From the NCBI RefSeq assembly GCF_014805625.2, contig NW_023998432.1:5154414-5218413 (forward strand): a stretch of DNA of 64,000 bases, in the 5' to 3' direction. The DNA is from Glossina fuscipes. Taxonomy: Eukaryota; Arthropoda; Insecta; Diptera; Glossinidae. This document shows, in pieces, positions 48,301 to 58,272 of this stretch. Numbering within the stretch: position 1 is the stretch's first letter; every line of letters starts with the position of its first letter. The position numbers and the translations under genes are program-made. Under the pieces are notes generated by a model, which saw only the letters and a program-made list of their open reading frames with translations, did no database searches and had not been told where the DNA came from.

Positions 48301-49953
48301 AAAAGAATTGGTCCCGACCGAATTTAATTTTCTTACTTCTTTTATTTTAACGTTTTTTAATGAAAAATTCACCATTAAGCTAAAACTGTAACGTGCAGCA
48401 GTCAACAATACCTTTTTTTTTTTCATTTTAATACAGTGTTCCATAAAGGAGCTCTTTACTACATTAAGTTTAAATTCGTGGTTGCTTTAAACCTAACAGT
48501 TAAATTGGTTTGTAACAAATTTACAATTTTTAACATAATCACTTGATGAAGAGAGCAAAGAAAAAACATCGCCTAATGTCAAATTATGGTATTTTGGGTA
48601 AAAAGGGTAATAATTGAGTAAAAGTGAACAAGGCGGTGTTACTATATTAAGATAATCACCAGAATTTTGTGAATTTCAATGCCAATTAGGCATTTTTACC
48701 TGATGCGTTCCAGTTAAAACGTTCACTATTGCTATTAAATTGGCAAACAAATTAAACATATTTATCAGTTGCCAATATGTATTTATGGTAAGGGACATGT
48801 ATTCCTCGTCCGCTTTATAAATACCCATTTTTATCCGAGATTGCAAAAAACTGCACACAAGCGTTGCCGTCTTGGTCGAAGTGTTATCAAGTATAGTGTT
48901 TTTTTTCGGAATTACAAGCTATTTTCAAAATGCAATTACTTTCGACGGAATTAAGAAATCTCTTCATTTCTTTTTTAATTCATCACCCCATCCACAATAT
49001 CATACGGAACGTCAGACGACTTACGAAGCACATATATTCTCGATCAGAGTGCCATTCTGAATCGATCTAGACATGTCTGTTCCCCTGTCTGTTGGCTTGT
49101 GTGGATATGTGTGGTAGACATTACGCCGCTTGCAAAAATTTAGGTATCAACTTCAAATTTTGTAAAAACTTTGGAATTCCGGAAGGTTGGGACTGAAAAC
49201 AGATCGTTGTATGTTACATTAAAGTATGAATTTAGTTTACAATTATTTTCTGCAGGTGGATATGTAAAACTATGGTTTTGCTTGCAGTTTGCTGAAATCT
49301 TAGACATGTAGTTTTTTATTTACAGGTCCTTCAAAGAAGTTAGCCAAAAATGCAGCAGCTAAAGCAGCTTTAGCTTCGCTTTGCAATATCTCATACAGTC
49401 CCATGATGCACCCACAAAAAGCTTTGCCTTTGCCCTTAGATGATAAAACTACTTCTATGGAACTACCACAAATTCATGCTGACATTATTGGCCGTTTAGT
49501 ATTGGAAAAGTTTATGGAGGTCATTAAAGGTCAAGAATCATATTCGAGACGCAAAGTGCTAGCCGGCATTGTAATGACCGAAAACATGAATTTTAGTGAA
49601 GCAAAAGTATGTCTAAAGTCAAACCAATTAATTAGTAAACTTAGGTGCCTTTACTCTTTTTTTAGGTTATATCAGTATCCACCGGTACAAAATGTGTTAG
49701 TGGAGAACATATGAGCATCAACGGCACCGTTTTGAACGATTCTCATGCCGAAATTGTGTCACGTCGCTGTCTTATGAAATATTTATATGCTCAATTAGAC
49801 CTTCAATGCAATCAGAGTGAGTACTACGCATCATAGAAGTATCTACTTTTTAAAAAAAACTTTCGTGTGCATGCTACTTTTCATCTATAATATTATGATC
49901 TATATCTATATAGTGTATACATATGTATGTATATATATATATATGTGTGTGCA

Positions 49954-49994
<41 letters not shown>

Positions 49995-52900
49995 TTATAT
50001 ATATGTATACTTATATAAATGTATATATACATATATATATTTTTATAAATTAATTTATATATATGTTTGTAAATATTTATATACATTTATATTTTCATAT
50101 ATATATATTTATGTGTACCGAAACGTCTTCATTTTTCAGGACATTTTTTACAGGTTTTGAGTTATGTTAATTTTATTTCACATGTTTGGATTTTGTTTTG
50201 TCACTCCTTCACCTAATAACATTCAAACATGGTTTTCATCCGTTAATTTTTACTGGAATATACATATATATATGCTCTAATTTTCGATAATTTTTTGTTT
50301 TCGAATTTCATTTCTTTTTAATAGTTTTGAATTACTCTTTTATTTTTATAAGAATTAAAAGAAGGGGTTATATTCCACATGCGAAATTAAACCTACACAT
50401 TCTGAATAAAGCAACTCGCGTACATTCAGAAAAATGAAAGTGAACATATCATACCGTATGATTCCCCTTGCGGTAGAGAGTATGCTCACTTCATGCTAAT
50501 GTATATACATCGTGCCCAAAACAGAAACAGTCAGAATCATTTTCTAAATCGTCTATCCGCTTACTTGTCTATTCATGTACGTTAATGTTCGAACTATAAG
50601 TTGCATTTTTTAAGATATTGGGCTAAAATTTAGTACACTGACGTAATTTGGCTCAGAAACACACCCTGTTCAATTCCAGTTTTTCACAAAAAACGCTGAG
50701 CAGTAGTATTTTGAGATACTATGCTGATGCCGAAAATGTAGACGGGAAGGGCTGCTGTGTTGAGTTCCCTTTTATATTACATTTTCTATAAAACTTAAGC
50801 TTTTACTTGTCAAAACTGCGTAATTTTTAATATTTCGCATTGATAACAGTAACTTAATATAAAAATCAACTGTACCAAATTTGGATCATGTAGGTACATT
50901 TTTATAACCCTCCCCTGACAATGGTACTTATGAAATCCTAGTCTTTATATTGCCACAAAGTCTAATTTTTAGCTCCTTATGACGAATAACAGTGAATTCT
51001 TTAACAAGAAGACTAACTTATTTTTGTAAAATATAGATAGGGTCATTTTACGTTTCGTGCAAATAAACCAGCCTCTCATTATTCTTCTTCACGCTAGCAA
51101 TACGGACCTTTTTCTGAAACAAACACTTTTTATTCATATTTTCTATAAACAAATAATATTATTATCGTTTTACAAAGAGAACTGCCTCAATATGAGATCA
51201 CAATCAAGATGACCATACATTTTATTTCGAGAGTTAATAAGATTTCCGTTTTATAAAAAAAGTTTACAGAAAGGTCGACAACATGTACGATATAAAAACT
51301 TAACTGAGCATAATCACCAGTGCTATTTTTGCAAAAGCAAAGGAAATAACGTCGGGTTGATCCGAAGCTTTTTATTCGCACTAGTTCTTGTATAATGCTT
51401 GATCGCATGATAGAACGGGCATTCATATATTCTGTATATCTCATACATTTTATTAAAGATACCGTTGATTCAATTTTTGCGACACGAGGCTTAGGATATA
51501 TTTCATTCGCAAATTTGAAACTAAAAACTCCAAAAAGCCCTTGACATCATACTAAGAAGCGAAGTAATCACTTATTTTTTTTCAAATTGTTGAAACTAAT
51601 TTCAAAAATTCGAATAAGAATTAACTACCTGATAATAACAATTTGAAAATAATTTCTAGTTTTTAATAAAGGGACAAAGCAAACAGGGGTGAAAAAATTG
51701 TTTCCCCTATTCAATATATACATATACATATGAAAGTATGAGATCAAGAGAAAAGTTCGGGGCTTTTTCACATCGCAAATTTTTCTCATAAATAAAAATA
51801 AATGCCTATGTTTCAAAATATATATAACTGAGTGACACACTGAACTAAATGGTTTGCACAAACCTCTTTTAAAAGCAGATTTTTAAGAGCTCTGCAGAGA
51901 GCAACGCAAAGGGTAGTTAGAAGGGGCAAGATCTGAATTTTACGGTCGATGCCTGAAAATTTTTTAACTAAAATACCCAAAGAAGGCATATCTCCTACGC
52001 TTTGGATGCTCTTTCTCACTTGTGCCCCTTAAACGCATTTGTAGTGGATAGCAGAGAGTTGAATCACTCGAATCAGATGCACGATTTCTCTCCAAATTTA
52101 GCTTATTGCCAAGCATTGTCTTATGTGTTGTCAATTCTGGATTAATCATCGTTTGTCCAGCTCCTTTCATCTTGGATCGCGGTGGTTTTAGCATCACTGA
52201 ACACATCCAAGCTTTAATCCAAACTCCGTAATATTTAGAAAAAAATTTTGAAATCTAGACCATGTTGGGCTGAACGTCGTTTGTAATTTTTTCAATTACC
52301 TTTAGTTAATTAATGAGTAAAGATGAATAAAAAAATCAACAGTTAATCCTCACAAATTTGACAATCGATTCATTTAATTTTGCAGCAAATTATCAGCCAT
52401 TATATCTCCCCTTGAAAATGCTTACTATATTAAGTTCATATATTTTCAACCATAAATGGCTTAAAATTTCACAATGTGTAAGTGCGAATATTCATTTCAT
52501 TTTCATGACACTTCATTTTGAGACACTTTTTATTTAGAGTTGATTGCCTTTTTAATTTTGTTTTTACATTTACAGAAAAAAATGCCGATTAACCACTAAC
52601 ATTATTTCTTTAAAAACGTACACTTATGTCACTTAATTAAACAGATAACGGTTCAAACAACAAAAACAACAATTACAATAATGATGATGTTAAATTTTCA
52701 ATTTATTTTTATAGCAACAGCAAATCAGTCGATTTTCGTGAGGAACCAAGAAAATGCGCAATACCCGTACAAACTGAAAACCGGTGTACATTTTCATCTG
52801 TATATTAATACAGCGCCTTGTGGGGATGCTCGCATTTTTAGTCCCCACGAAAATGACTCTGGTATTGATAAGCATCCAAATAGGTTCGTAAACATTAACA

Positions 52901-53467
52901 AATTTATTCCAATAATAATTATACAAATTATTATTATTACTAATATTCTTTTGTAGACCGAGTAGAGTTTTCTTGTAGAAAACATATTTATTTATACTTT
53001 TGTTTAAATATACTCATTTCATTTTTTTTTTTTAGAAATTTTCGATAATAAAAAGAAAAGTATTTAAAAATGAATGAAGAAAACAATTTGAAAGTGAAAT
53101 GAAAGTGAGACATCTTCTTAGCTACGGCATGGACACCAAAATCCAGCAGTGGTGTTCTTAAAATTTTGTAATACTTTTCTTTCCGTACATTTGACTTAGA
53201 GAATCCCAGCCTTTTCAAGAATCTATTGTAAAGAACTGGCTTTTATTTTCAAATATTTTGCCAACTTTTTTTAAAATTTGAAACTTTTTTGCAAAATATT
53301 TTTTTAAAGAAATTTCTTTCTTTTTTTTGTGTTTTTCTCTCTTTTTTCTAATTTTGTTTATTTAAAAAAAATAAAAAATATATGTATACATACATACATA
53401 TATACATATATATATACAAAATATATATATACAAAAAATATATGTATACATACAAACAAATATATGT

Positions 53468-53525
<58 letters not shown>

Positions 53526-56500
53526 TTTTCTAATTTGTTTTCAAAAATGCTTTCTATTCACTTCGAATCACGCGTAACAATACACTGCAAACAATAACCA
53601 AACTGGTGTGTGCGTGTCGATCGTATGATCTCTACTTGTGTGTCTACGTTTGAATTTTAAACATTACAAAAAAATGTTAAATACAACAAAACGCAAAAAA
53701 AAAAAAACTTAATTTGATACTGTAACGTGTTGCTGTAAAAATTTGTTTTTTATTCTTAATTTAAATCAAATTTTATTTTTAATATTATTTTGTTGCTACT
53801 CATTCAAATGTTAATCAAACATGTAGAAAAGCACGGGGTCAATTGCGTACAAAGATTGAATCCGGCGAAGGTACTATACCAGTAAAGAGTAGTGATGGTA
53901 TACAGACATGGGATGGCGTGCTAGAGGTAAGTCAAACATTTCTACCTCAATTACCCTAACTATTATGAAAACTAATTAAAAAAAAACTAATGTCTGATTT
54001 GTGTAAGAAATTATTTAAAGTTGTTACTAGTGCTACACATTCGGGCCAAGGAATAAGCTTCTACGATAAAAGGGAAACAATTGGAAAAGTTACGAAATCT
54101 TATTCATTTGAATAAACGAAGCGCAAATTATTCTCTCTATTGAGAAATTGATTGCCGAAATTGATTACAGTATCAACAGATCAATGAAAGAGTTTTTACA
54201 GATGTGAATTGCAGGTGAACATACGAGCAAATAATTTACGAGAAATAATTCATCTAAGACAACTCAGTTTCCCTGTTATTGACCACTTACTCAGATATAA
54301 CGATAAAATATAAACCCACCGATGGACTAAAATTTTTTTACCATGTGATTTAAACTAATACTTTATATTAAAATTACAAACAATTTTAATGCAAACGCGT
54401 GACCATTTCACCACAATAGAAGAAGTCTTGCGGCTTGTTTGTGGCATATTTTGGATGAAGATGGTTAAATTTAATATGTCGCCAATACTTCGGTGACGGG
54501 TACAACAAAACCAGAAGATCTCTGCATAGTGGCAGCCAAACTTTTTTATGTTTAATATATATGTTCAGGTGGAGAAGGTATATTCTATGTTATGTAAGTG
54601 AGAAATAACTAATAAGAAAAAAAATGAATAGATATACATTTCACTGAGTATAGATAGCTTATAAATTAATACAAATCGATTTATTTCAAAGATATCATTT
54701 ATTTTCAGTTTACTGTATTTAGATATAGAAACAAAAACAACAAAAAAAATGGAAGCAATAACAAACAAAAAACGAACAGTATCTACATTTAGATGATGTT
54801 TAAACTATGTATTGGCAAGAAACAGTGTGTCGTACATAATGTAAGGATAGCGTAGACGATAATAAGTGAAAGTTGTTAGAATAATTATGACAGGCGTAGT
54901 CATTTTGTAAACAGCAAATTATGTTTTTGAACGGATCAAATAAATTGTATATTATTAAGATAAAGCAAAATTTCGTACTGTTTTTCACGGAAATTCAAAT
55001 ACAATTTTCTTAAAGTTCGAATTAAATTTGTTAAATCAAATATACCCCATTTTGATTGATCAGTTTTCACCTATTCTCTGTCAAAACTATTATGCCAACT
55101 TTGTAGAATTTCTGTGGGCAAAAATATTAATTGAAATGAATTTCACACGCCTATGTTGAAGTTAGCTTTACACCATTAACTGACCTCAGCCGAGAACGAA
55201 ACAAATGGCTCTTGGATGGAAGCAATATCCAGGCCATGCATGTGGATGCATCAAAATCTCACAGCCAGGCTCTGCAGACTTCTGTTAAGTCATTAAAAAT
55301 ATCTATTGTCTTCGGCATTGTCATCACAAACAAGATGAATTTTTGCTCAAACCTGCAAAGCCTCTCGCTTTAATCGAACTGGTATTGTAAATCACAGCAA
55401 TTTTTTCAGAACTTTCATTATTTTTTAAATCGCAAATATTTTCGATTAAAATAATAAATTCCACATTTCTTTGTTTATTACCTGTGAACTGCTACCTTGA
55501 AATGTGCGCTGTAGTACGGCTTGATAAGATTTATGTTACGAAGATTACGCGATTCGAGACCCATATTTTAGGGACGCCGTCAAGAAACTCGCCATTGGTC
55601 TATATAAAGAAAAAGAATGATAATAATGCAAGAAATAAAATATACTATAAAAGAGACATAGCGACTATGCCGATCATATTATTACGGAAATCCCAACTCC
55701 AATGTATTCCATCTAATTAACTTTCCCAGAAAATAAATTCCCCAGAGAGGGAAAAACCAAGTGCAAATTCGCGTCGCATCATGCAACTGCTCGCCGAAGA
55801 AGAAGATTAGCGGGAGAGCGCATTAAGAGATTACAAATGGAACCATGAACTTAGATAATAGTAATATGCTTGTAAAAATGTAGTAAGCGGAAAAAAAGAC
55901 AAGCTGCAGCGCCGAATTTGGAAGAAGAACTGGTTGGAAAGCGAGCTTTATTCATATAGACTTAGTACAACTGTATAAGCCATTGTATAGTGACAGACTG
56001 TCAACAAATTTACAATCTAACGAGGAAGAACCGTACAAAGTCATCGCGAGGGTACCTGATAAAGTCTACTGCATACAAAAACATCAGAAAGGCGAAGCTA
56101 CAAGTAAGCTAGCACACGTAAGCAGACTGATAGCTTTTAGAAATGACCTTGCATTGTAAATAAAAAAATCTTGAAGTGAAAACGTGCAAGTATATTTCTC
56201 TTAAAAAAAAGCTCGACTTTGTGATACGAGCCGTATCCAGAAAGATAGATTTCGTAACAATGTGTTCAGTGGTGGACGAATACGATGATTTTAAATAATA
56301 TTTTTCCGCTTTTTAACCCAGCGGATATTAAATGCTAATAGCTTAAGTTAATCATAATACTCCGATAGACATACATATTTCGAAAAAAGTTTAATAGATG
56401 TACCACATAAGTTATATCGGATAACAAATATGCTTGCACACCGAATAAAAGTGATGTGCAGTAGATCATCCTATAGGATAATCTACGGGTTCGCATAGGA

Positions 56501-58272
56501 TGGACTTATATGGAGAAGAAACTATGGCCGTGTGCTAAACCAAGCTCTATAGCTTGGCAAAACAATGAGTTAGATGTTTCAATTTTATTTCATTTTGGCT
56601 CTAATAATTAATATAGCGATTAAGTTCATGAAAGAAAAATGAAATAGTAGAAAATATGTATTGATGAACTTTTCTACATTTCTTACGTAAAAATACGTTC
56701 ATTATGCAATGTCCATAAAAATTGTGTTTGTATAATTAAAGTAACTCGTACAACATGGATGTATACAATACAGAACGAACCTATTGCTTTATAGAACGGT
56801 CCACTGTACTGCACAAAACTATGCTGTAAATCGATTAATGATTATTTGCTTTATTGATTAGTCAAAACCAATTTTTCTTATATATTAATAATAAATAATA
56901 CAAAATTAATATATGAATAATTAGGCATACAGAGATAATGTGTGATTATCAGGGACCCTTGAAAAAATTTGTAGAACTGAAGAAGTGTGCGCTTGTTATT
57001 AAACTACTGTTAAAGCTTTCTTTGCTGATTAAAATGTATGGCCGTTAACAATCATAGTATTAATAATTATGTATACAAAAATGCTAATAATAATAATAAT
57101 AATAAAACGAAGGCAGTTTAGAAGACCAGTGCGCTAACAATTTAATTATATTTGGTTTGTTAACTTTAATATGAAAAGAACGTTTACTTGATAAATTTGC
57201 CAATTATAAGTCTGCGTCGTGATCAGGAGTTAGATTCAATTACGAGCCCAAAATTGCACTTGTTTCTTGCGGATGTTTTTTTTTTTTCGTTTTTGCTTTT
57301 TATTTATTACGTGATGAGAAGGCGAGCGAAAGTGGTTGACAGCTTTTATGTAATTCTATAAACGTTAAACGTCCTGGCTTAAGTGAGCCCTCCAATAATA
57401 CTCCTGAAGTAGCGGCGGTTCTGTGATGGAGTTAAATTAATAAAATTCACAAATCAGACATTTTTAGAAGTTTTCGTATTATTATCAAATATTTAACCGA
57501 AATTTAAAAGTAATTTTTCCATTAACATGATATTTTTTACTGTATATTTTTTTAAGGGTCAACGTTTACTTACCATGTCTTGCTCGGATAAGATCGCACG
57601 CTGGAATATTGTTGGCATACAAGGATCTTTATTGGCTTCAATTGTTGAGCCAATTTACTTGCATTCCATTGTGCTTGGCAGTCTTCTACATCCGGAGCAC
57701 ATGTATCGTGCTGTTTGTGGACGCATTGAAAAGTCGATACAAGGTCTTCCTCCGCCCTATCATTTAAATAAGCCTCGTTTGGCACAAGTAACCTCATCAG
57801 AGCCCCGTAATCAGGCGAAAGCTCCGAATTTCGGTATTAATTGGACGTTGGGCGACACCGAAGTGGAAGTGGTTAACTCATTAACCGGAAAAACGGTTAA
57901 TAATCAAATCTCACGTATTACCAAACAAATGTTTTACCGTAAATATGGAAATTTAATGAAAAATCTGCCAGGCATTAACGAACGGAAACTAACAACTGAT
58001 TACGGACAAACCAAAGCCAAAATTAAGGACTATCAGGTGGTTATAGCAAAAAAGGATAAAAATAATAGTTGTGTAATAATCAAGTCATACGATAACGGAA
58101 ATTTATATCACATTTCCACTTCTTTCCATTTTTTTTTTTTTTTGTCTCTTTGGTTTATCTTTAAATTCTATAGATTGCTAAACGCGAACTGTTTGCGGCG
58201 TTCAGACGTGAAGATCTGGGCAATTGGTTAAAGAAACCGCAAGAACAAGACGAATTTGCGCTTCCAGAATGA
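45159..58272 (+). CDS. Adar: ADAR, adenosine deaminase acting on RNA (5' part missing), spliced
   Basis: Deaminates adenosine to inosine in double-stranded RNA, recoding neuronal pre-mRNAs in flies; acts in the nucleus. Coding join: 45159-45327 (or -45459), 46708-46890, 49326-49606, 49666-49816, 52715-52883, 53827-53926, 57557-58036, 58174-58272. The short form is 1632 nt, exactly 544 codons with the stop; every junction keeps frame. Seen in order: C-terminal half of dsRBD1 ([13 protein letters not shown]), dsRBD2 ([10 protein letters not shown] to [13 protein letters not shown]), then the deaminase domain with HAE (His codon 49744, catalytic Glu 49750), zinc Cys in PCGDARIF (52819) and SCSDK (57581), and the base-flipping-loop Glu in SGEGTIPV (53867). 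Length and order fit ADAR2-type fly Adar. The N-terminus and first half of dsRBD1 are not found in the window and are probably upstream. Identification is very secure; exon ends are inferred from splice consensus, not transcripts. Confidence 0.97.
45328..45459 (+). CDS. Adar: Adar alternative exon extension (exon 3a counterpart), GC donor
   Basis: The frame stays open beyond the GTAAAG donor for 132 nt (44 codons), with sequence resembling the linker insert of Drosophila exon 3a: the pattern [20 protein letters not shown] fits that insert's hydrophobic helix. It lengthens the spacer between the two dsRBDs. The only donor near its end that keeps frame is GCAAGT at 45460 (GC-AG intron); it gives phase 1 and a junction Asn-Ser-Asn-Lys with the 46708 exon. 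The nearby GT at 45464 would leave phase 2 and meet a stop at once after the same acceptor. The homology is from memory of the family; use of the GC donor is inferred. Confidence 0.72.
45460..46707 (+). other. Adar intron (GC or GT donor form)
   Basis: Begins GCAAGT at 45460 (long form) or GTAAAG at 45328 (short form), ends TTTAG at 46707. AT-rich; a short frame at 46335-46562 has no domain. Confidence 0.7.
46708..46890 (+). CDS. Adar: Adar exon: dsRBD2, first part
   Basis: Acceptor GCTTTAG at 46707, donor GTGAGT at 46891, 183 nt with phase 1 at both ends. Encodes [20 protein letters not shown], the start of dsRBD2 (first helix), then strands ending NNNKFDGTG. It continues in the exon at 49326 with [12 protein letters not shown]. 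The dsRBD contacts the A-form RNA minor groove. Confidence 0.95.
46930..47400 (-). mobile_element. Possible mariner-like fossil
   Basis: On the minus strand [10 protein letters not shown] (about 47200-47170) resembles the third catalytic segment SPDLAPSNYHLF of mariners, preceded by [12 protein letters not shown] (compare YDN..RKRSW) and followed by FYRDI and an Asn-Gly-rich end. All frames broken. The plus-strand 123-codon frame (46993-47364) is its antisense shadow. Assignment is tentative. Confidence 0.4.
47547..48290 (+). repeat. Composite two-unit mini-me-like repeat
   Basis: Unit 1 (47547-47900): TATACCCATCACCGAAAGAT, TATATATATTCTTGATCAGC core (47636), ATTGGAAGTTCTTGTACGCA. Unit 2 (47940-48290): TATAAATTCTTGGCC, TGTCTGTCTGTCTGTCCGTT tract (48024), AAATTTGCAGAAGAATTTG, TATTATAGAGCATAAAAAAA. 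Both units recur in the same order at 60836-61720. Confidence 0.8.
48970..49230 (+). repeat. Mini-me-like dispersed repeat
   Basis: ATATATTCTCGATCAGAGTG core (49033), ATCGATCTAGACATGTCTGT, CCTGTCTGTTGGC, then CTTCAAATTTTGTAAAAAC: the same order of blocks as the other copies. Confidence 0.7.
49326..49606 (+). CDS. Adar: Adar exon: end of dsRBD2 to start of deaminase domain
   Basis: Acceptor TTTACAG, donor GTATGT at 49607. Encodes the dsRBD2 C-terminal helix ([18 protein letters not shown]), a Pro-rich linker, then the start of the deaminase domain ([28 protein letters not shown]), ending EAK. The following intron is only 59 nt (49607-49665) with a T-rich tract before TTTAG, a typical short fly intron. 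Confidence 0.95.
49607..49665 (+). other. Adar mini-intron, 59 nt
   Basis: GTATGT to TTTTTAG; a typical short dipteran intron. Skipping it would give a frameshift. Confidence 0.93.
49666..49816 (+). CDS. Adar: Adar exon: catalytic HAE motif
   Basis: Phase-0 start [10 protein letters not shown]; contains [12 protein letters not shown], where His ligates zinc and Glu shuttles the proton in the deamination. Donor GTGAGT at 49817, phase 1. It joins the exon at 52715 as Thr-Thr-Ala-Asn-Gln-Ser, in place of the similar Drosophila segment. Confidence 0.95.
49890..50110. repeat. TA-rich microsatellite
   Basis: Long runs of TATATA with GTATG interruptions, almost self-complementary. The apparent Tyr/Ile-rich frames here are artefacts. 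Confidence 0.95.
50450..50930 (+). repeat. Diverged mini-me-like repeat
   Basis: TATACATCGTGCCCAAAACA, TAAATCGTCTATCCGCTTAC and TTAGTACACTGACG follow the block order of the family. The GTCY tract is short and eroded. Confidence 0.45.
52715..52883 (+). CDS. Adar: Adar exon: second zinc ligand (PCGDARIF)
   Basis: Acceptor TTATAG at 52714, donor GTTCGT at 52884. Encodes [28 protein letters not shown] and DKHPNR. The Cys at 52819-52821 is a zinc ligand. The residue two before it is Ala (GCG, 52813-52815), which is Ser in vertebrate ADAR2. Phase-2 end joins KARGQLR in the next exon. Confidence 0.95.
52884..53826 (+). other. Adar intron
   Basis: GTTCGT to ATGTAG. Contains a TA microsatellite at 53378-53522. 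Confidence 0.9.
53378..53522. repeat. TA/ATAC microsatellite
   Basis: TATGTATACATACATACATA then uninterrupted TA to 53521. Strong self-complementarity. Confidence 0.95.
53827..53926 (+). CDS. Adar: Adar exon: base-flipping loop and IP6-contact basic segment
   Basis: Acceptor ATGTAG, donor GTAAGT, 100 nt. Encodes [19 protein letters not shown] and ends DGVLE. The Glu at 53867-53869 corresponds to the human ADAR2 residue that enters the helix and occupies the orphan-base site. The basic run belongs to the inositol-hexakisphosphate pocket in ADAR2. Nearly invariant between flies and vertebrates. Confidence 0.96.
53927..57556 (+). other. Adar intron, 3.6 kb
   Basis: GTAAGT to TTTTTAAG. Contains a gypsy integrase tail (55959-56159) and otherwise AT-rich DNA; short AAT run at 57090-57105. 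Confidence 0.9.
55959..56159 (+). mobile_element. Ty3/gypsy integrase C-terminal fragment in the Adar intron
   Basis: Open plus-strand piece [20 protein letters not shown], then [20 protein letters not shown] and [13 protein letters not shown] before TAA (56157-56159). Its order is that of the GPY/F integrase tail (GD.VWLYNP, S.KLQS.WEGPY.V, D.VYRIQ, VHLDRL.P). It is on the opposite strand from, and of a different type than, the gypsy at 33.6-37.2 kb. Upstream pol was not recognised. Up to 56330 may be its 3' flank. Confidence 0.72.
57557..58036 (+). CDS. Adar: Adar exon: third zinc ligand, bulk of the C-terminal deaminase domain
   Basis: Begins [17 protein letters not shown]; the Cys at 57581-57583 is the last zinc ligand. 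Then GIQGSLL, the [17 protein letters not shown] helix, PPPYHLNKP, and GKAPNF-like and [14 protein letters not shown] segments, ending KIKDYQ. Donor GTGGTT at 58037 is weak, but the 137-nt intron is confirmed by the clean continuation at 58174. Preceded by the largest intron in the visible gene (53927-57556). Confidence 0.96.
58037..58173 (+). other. Adar intron, 137 nt
   Basis: GTGGTT to CTATAG with a strong poly-T tract at 58128-58143. The donor is weak (GTGGTT), so retention is conceivable; retention reads into a frame that stops near 58229. Confidence 0.85.
58174..58272 (+). CDS. Adar: Adar last coding exon
   Basis: Acceptor TCTATAG at 58173. Encodes [22 protein letters not shown] and EQDEFALPE followed by TGA (58270-58272). 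The [12 protein letters not shown]-terminal signature is the usual end of insect and ADAR2-type proteins, so the C-terminus is complete. Confidence 0.95.
   Translation: MAKRELFAAFRREDLGNWLKKPQEQDEFALPE

Larger units (their letters stand above)
46891..49325 (+). other. Adar intron with repeats
   Basis: GTGAGT to TTTACAG. Holds a possible mariner fossil (46930-47400, minus) and mini-me-like repeats at 47547-48290 and 48970-49220. Confidence 0.85.
49817..52714 (+). other. Adar intron
   Basis: GTGAGT to TTATAG. Contains a TA tract at 49890-50110 and a diverged mini-me-like repeat around 50450-50930. The 51964-52206 minus frame is of unknown nature. Confidence 0.85.

Noticed and set aside
49817..50160. 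Tyr/Ile-rich open frames on both strands
   Set aside because: Translation of a TA microsatellite.
53329..53597. Tyr/Ile-rich open frames
   Set aside because: Translation of a TA/ATAC microsatellite in an Adar intron.
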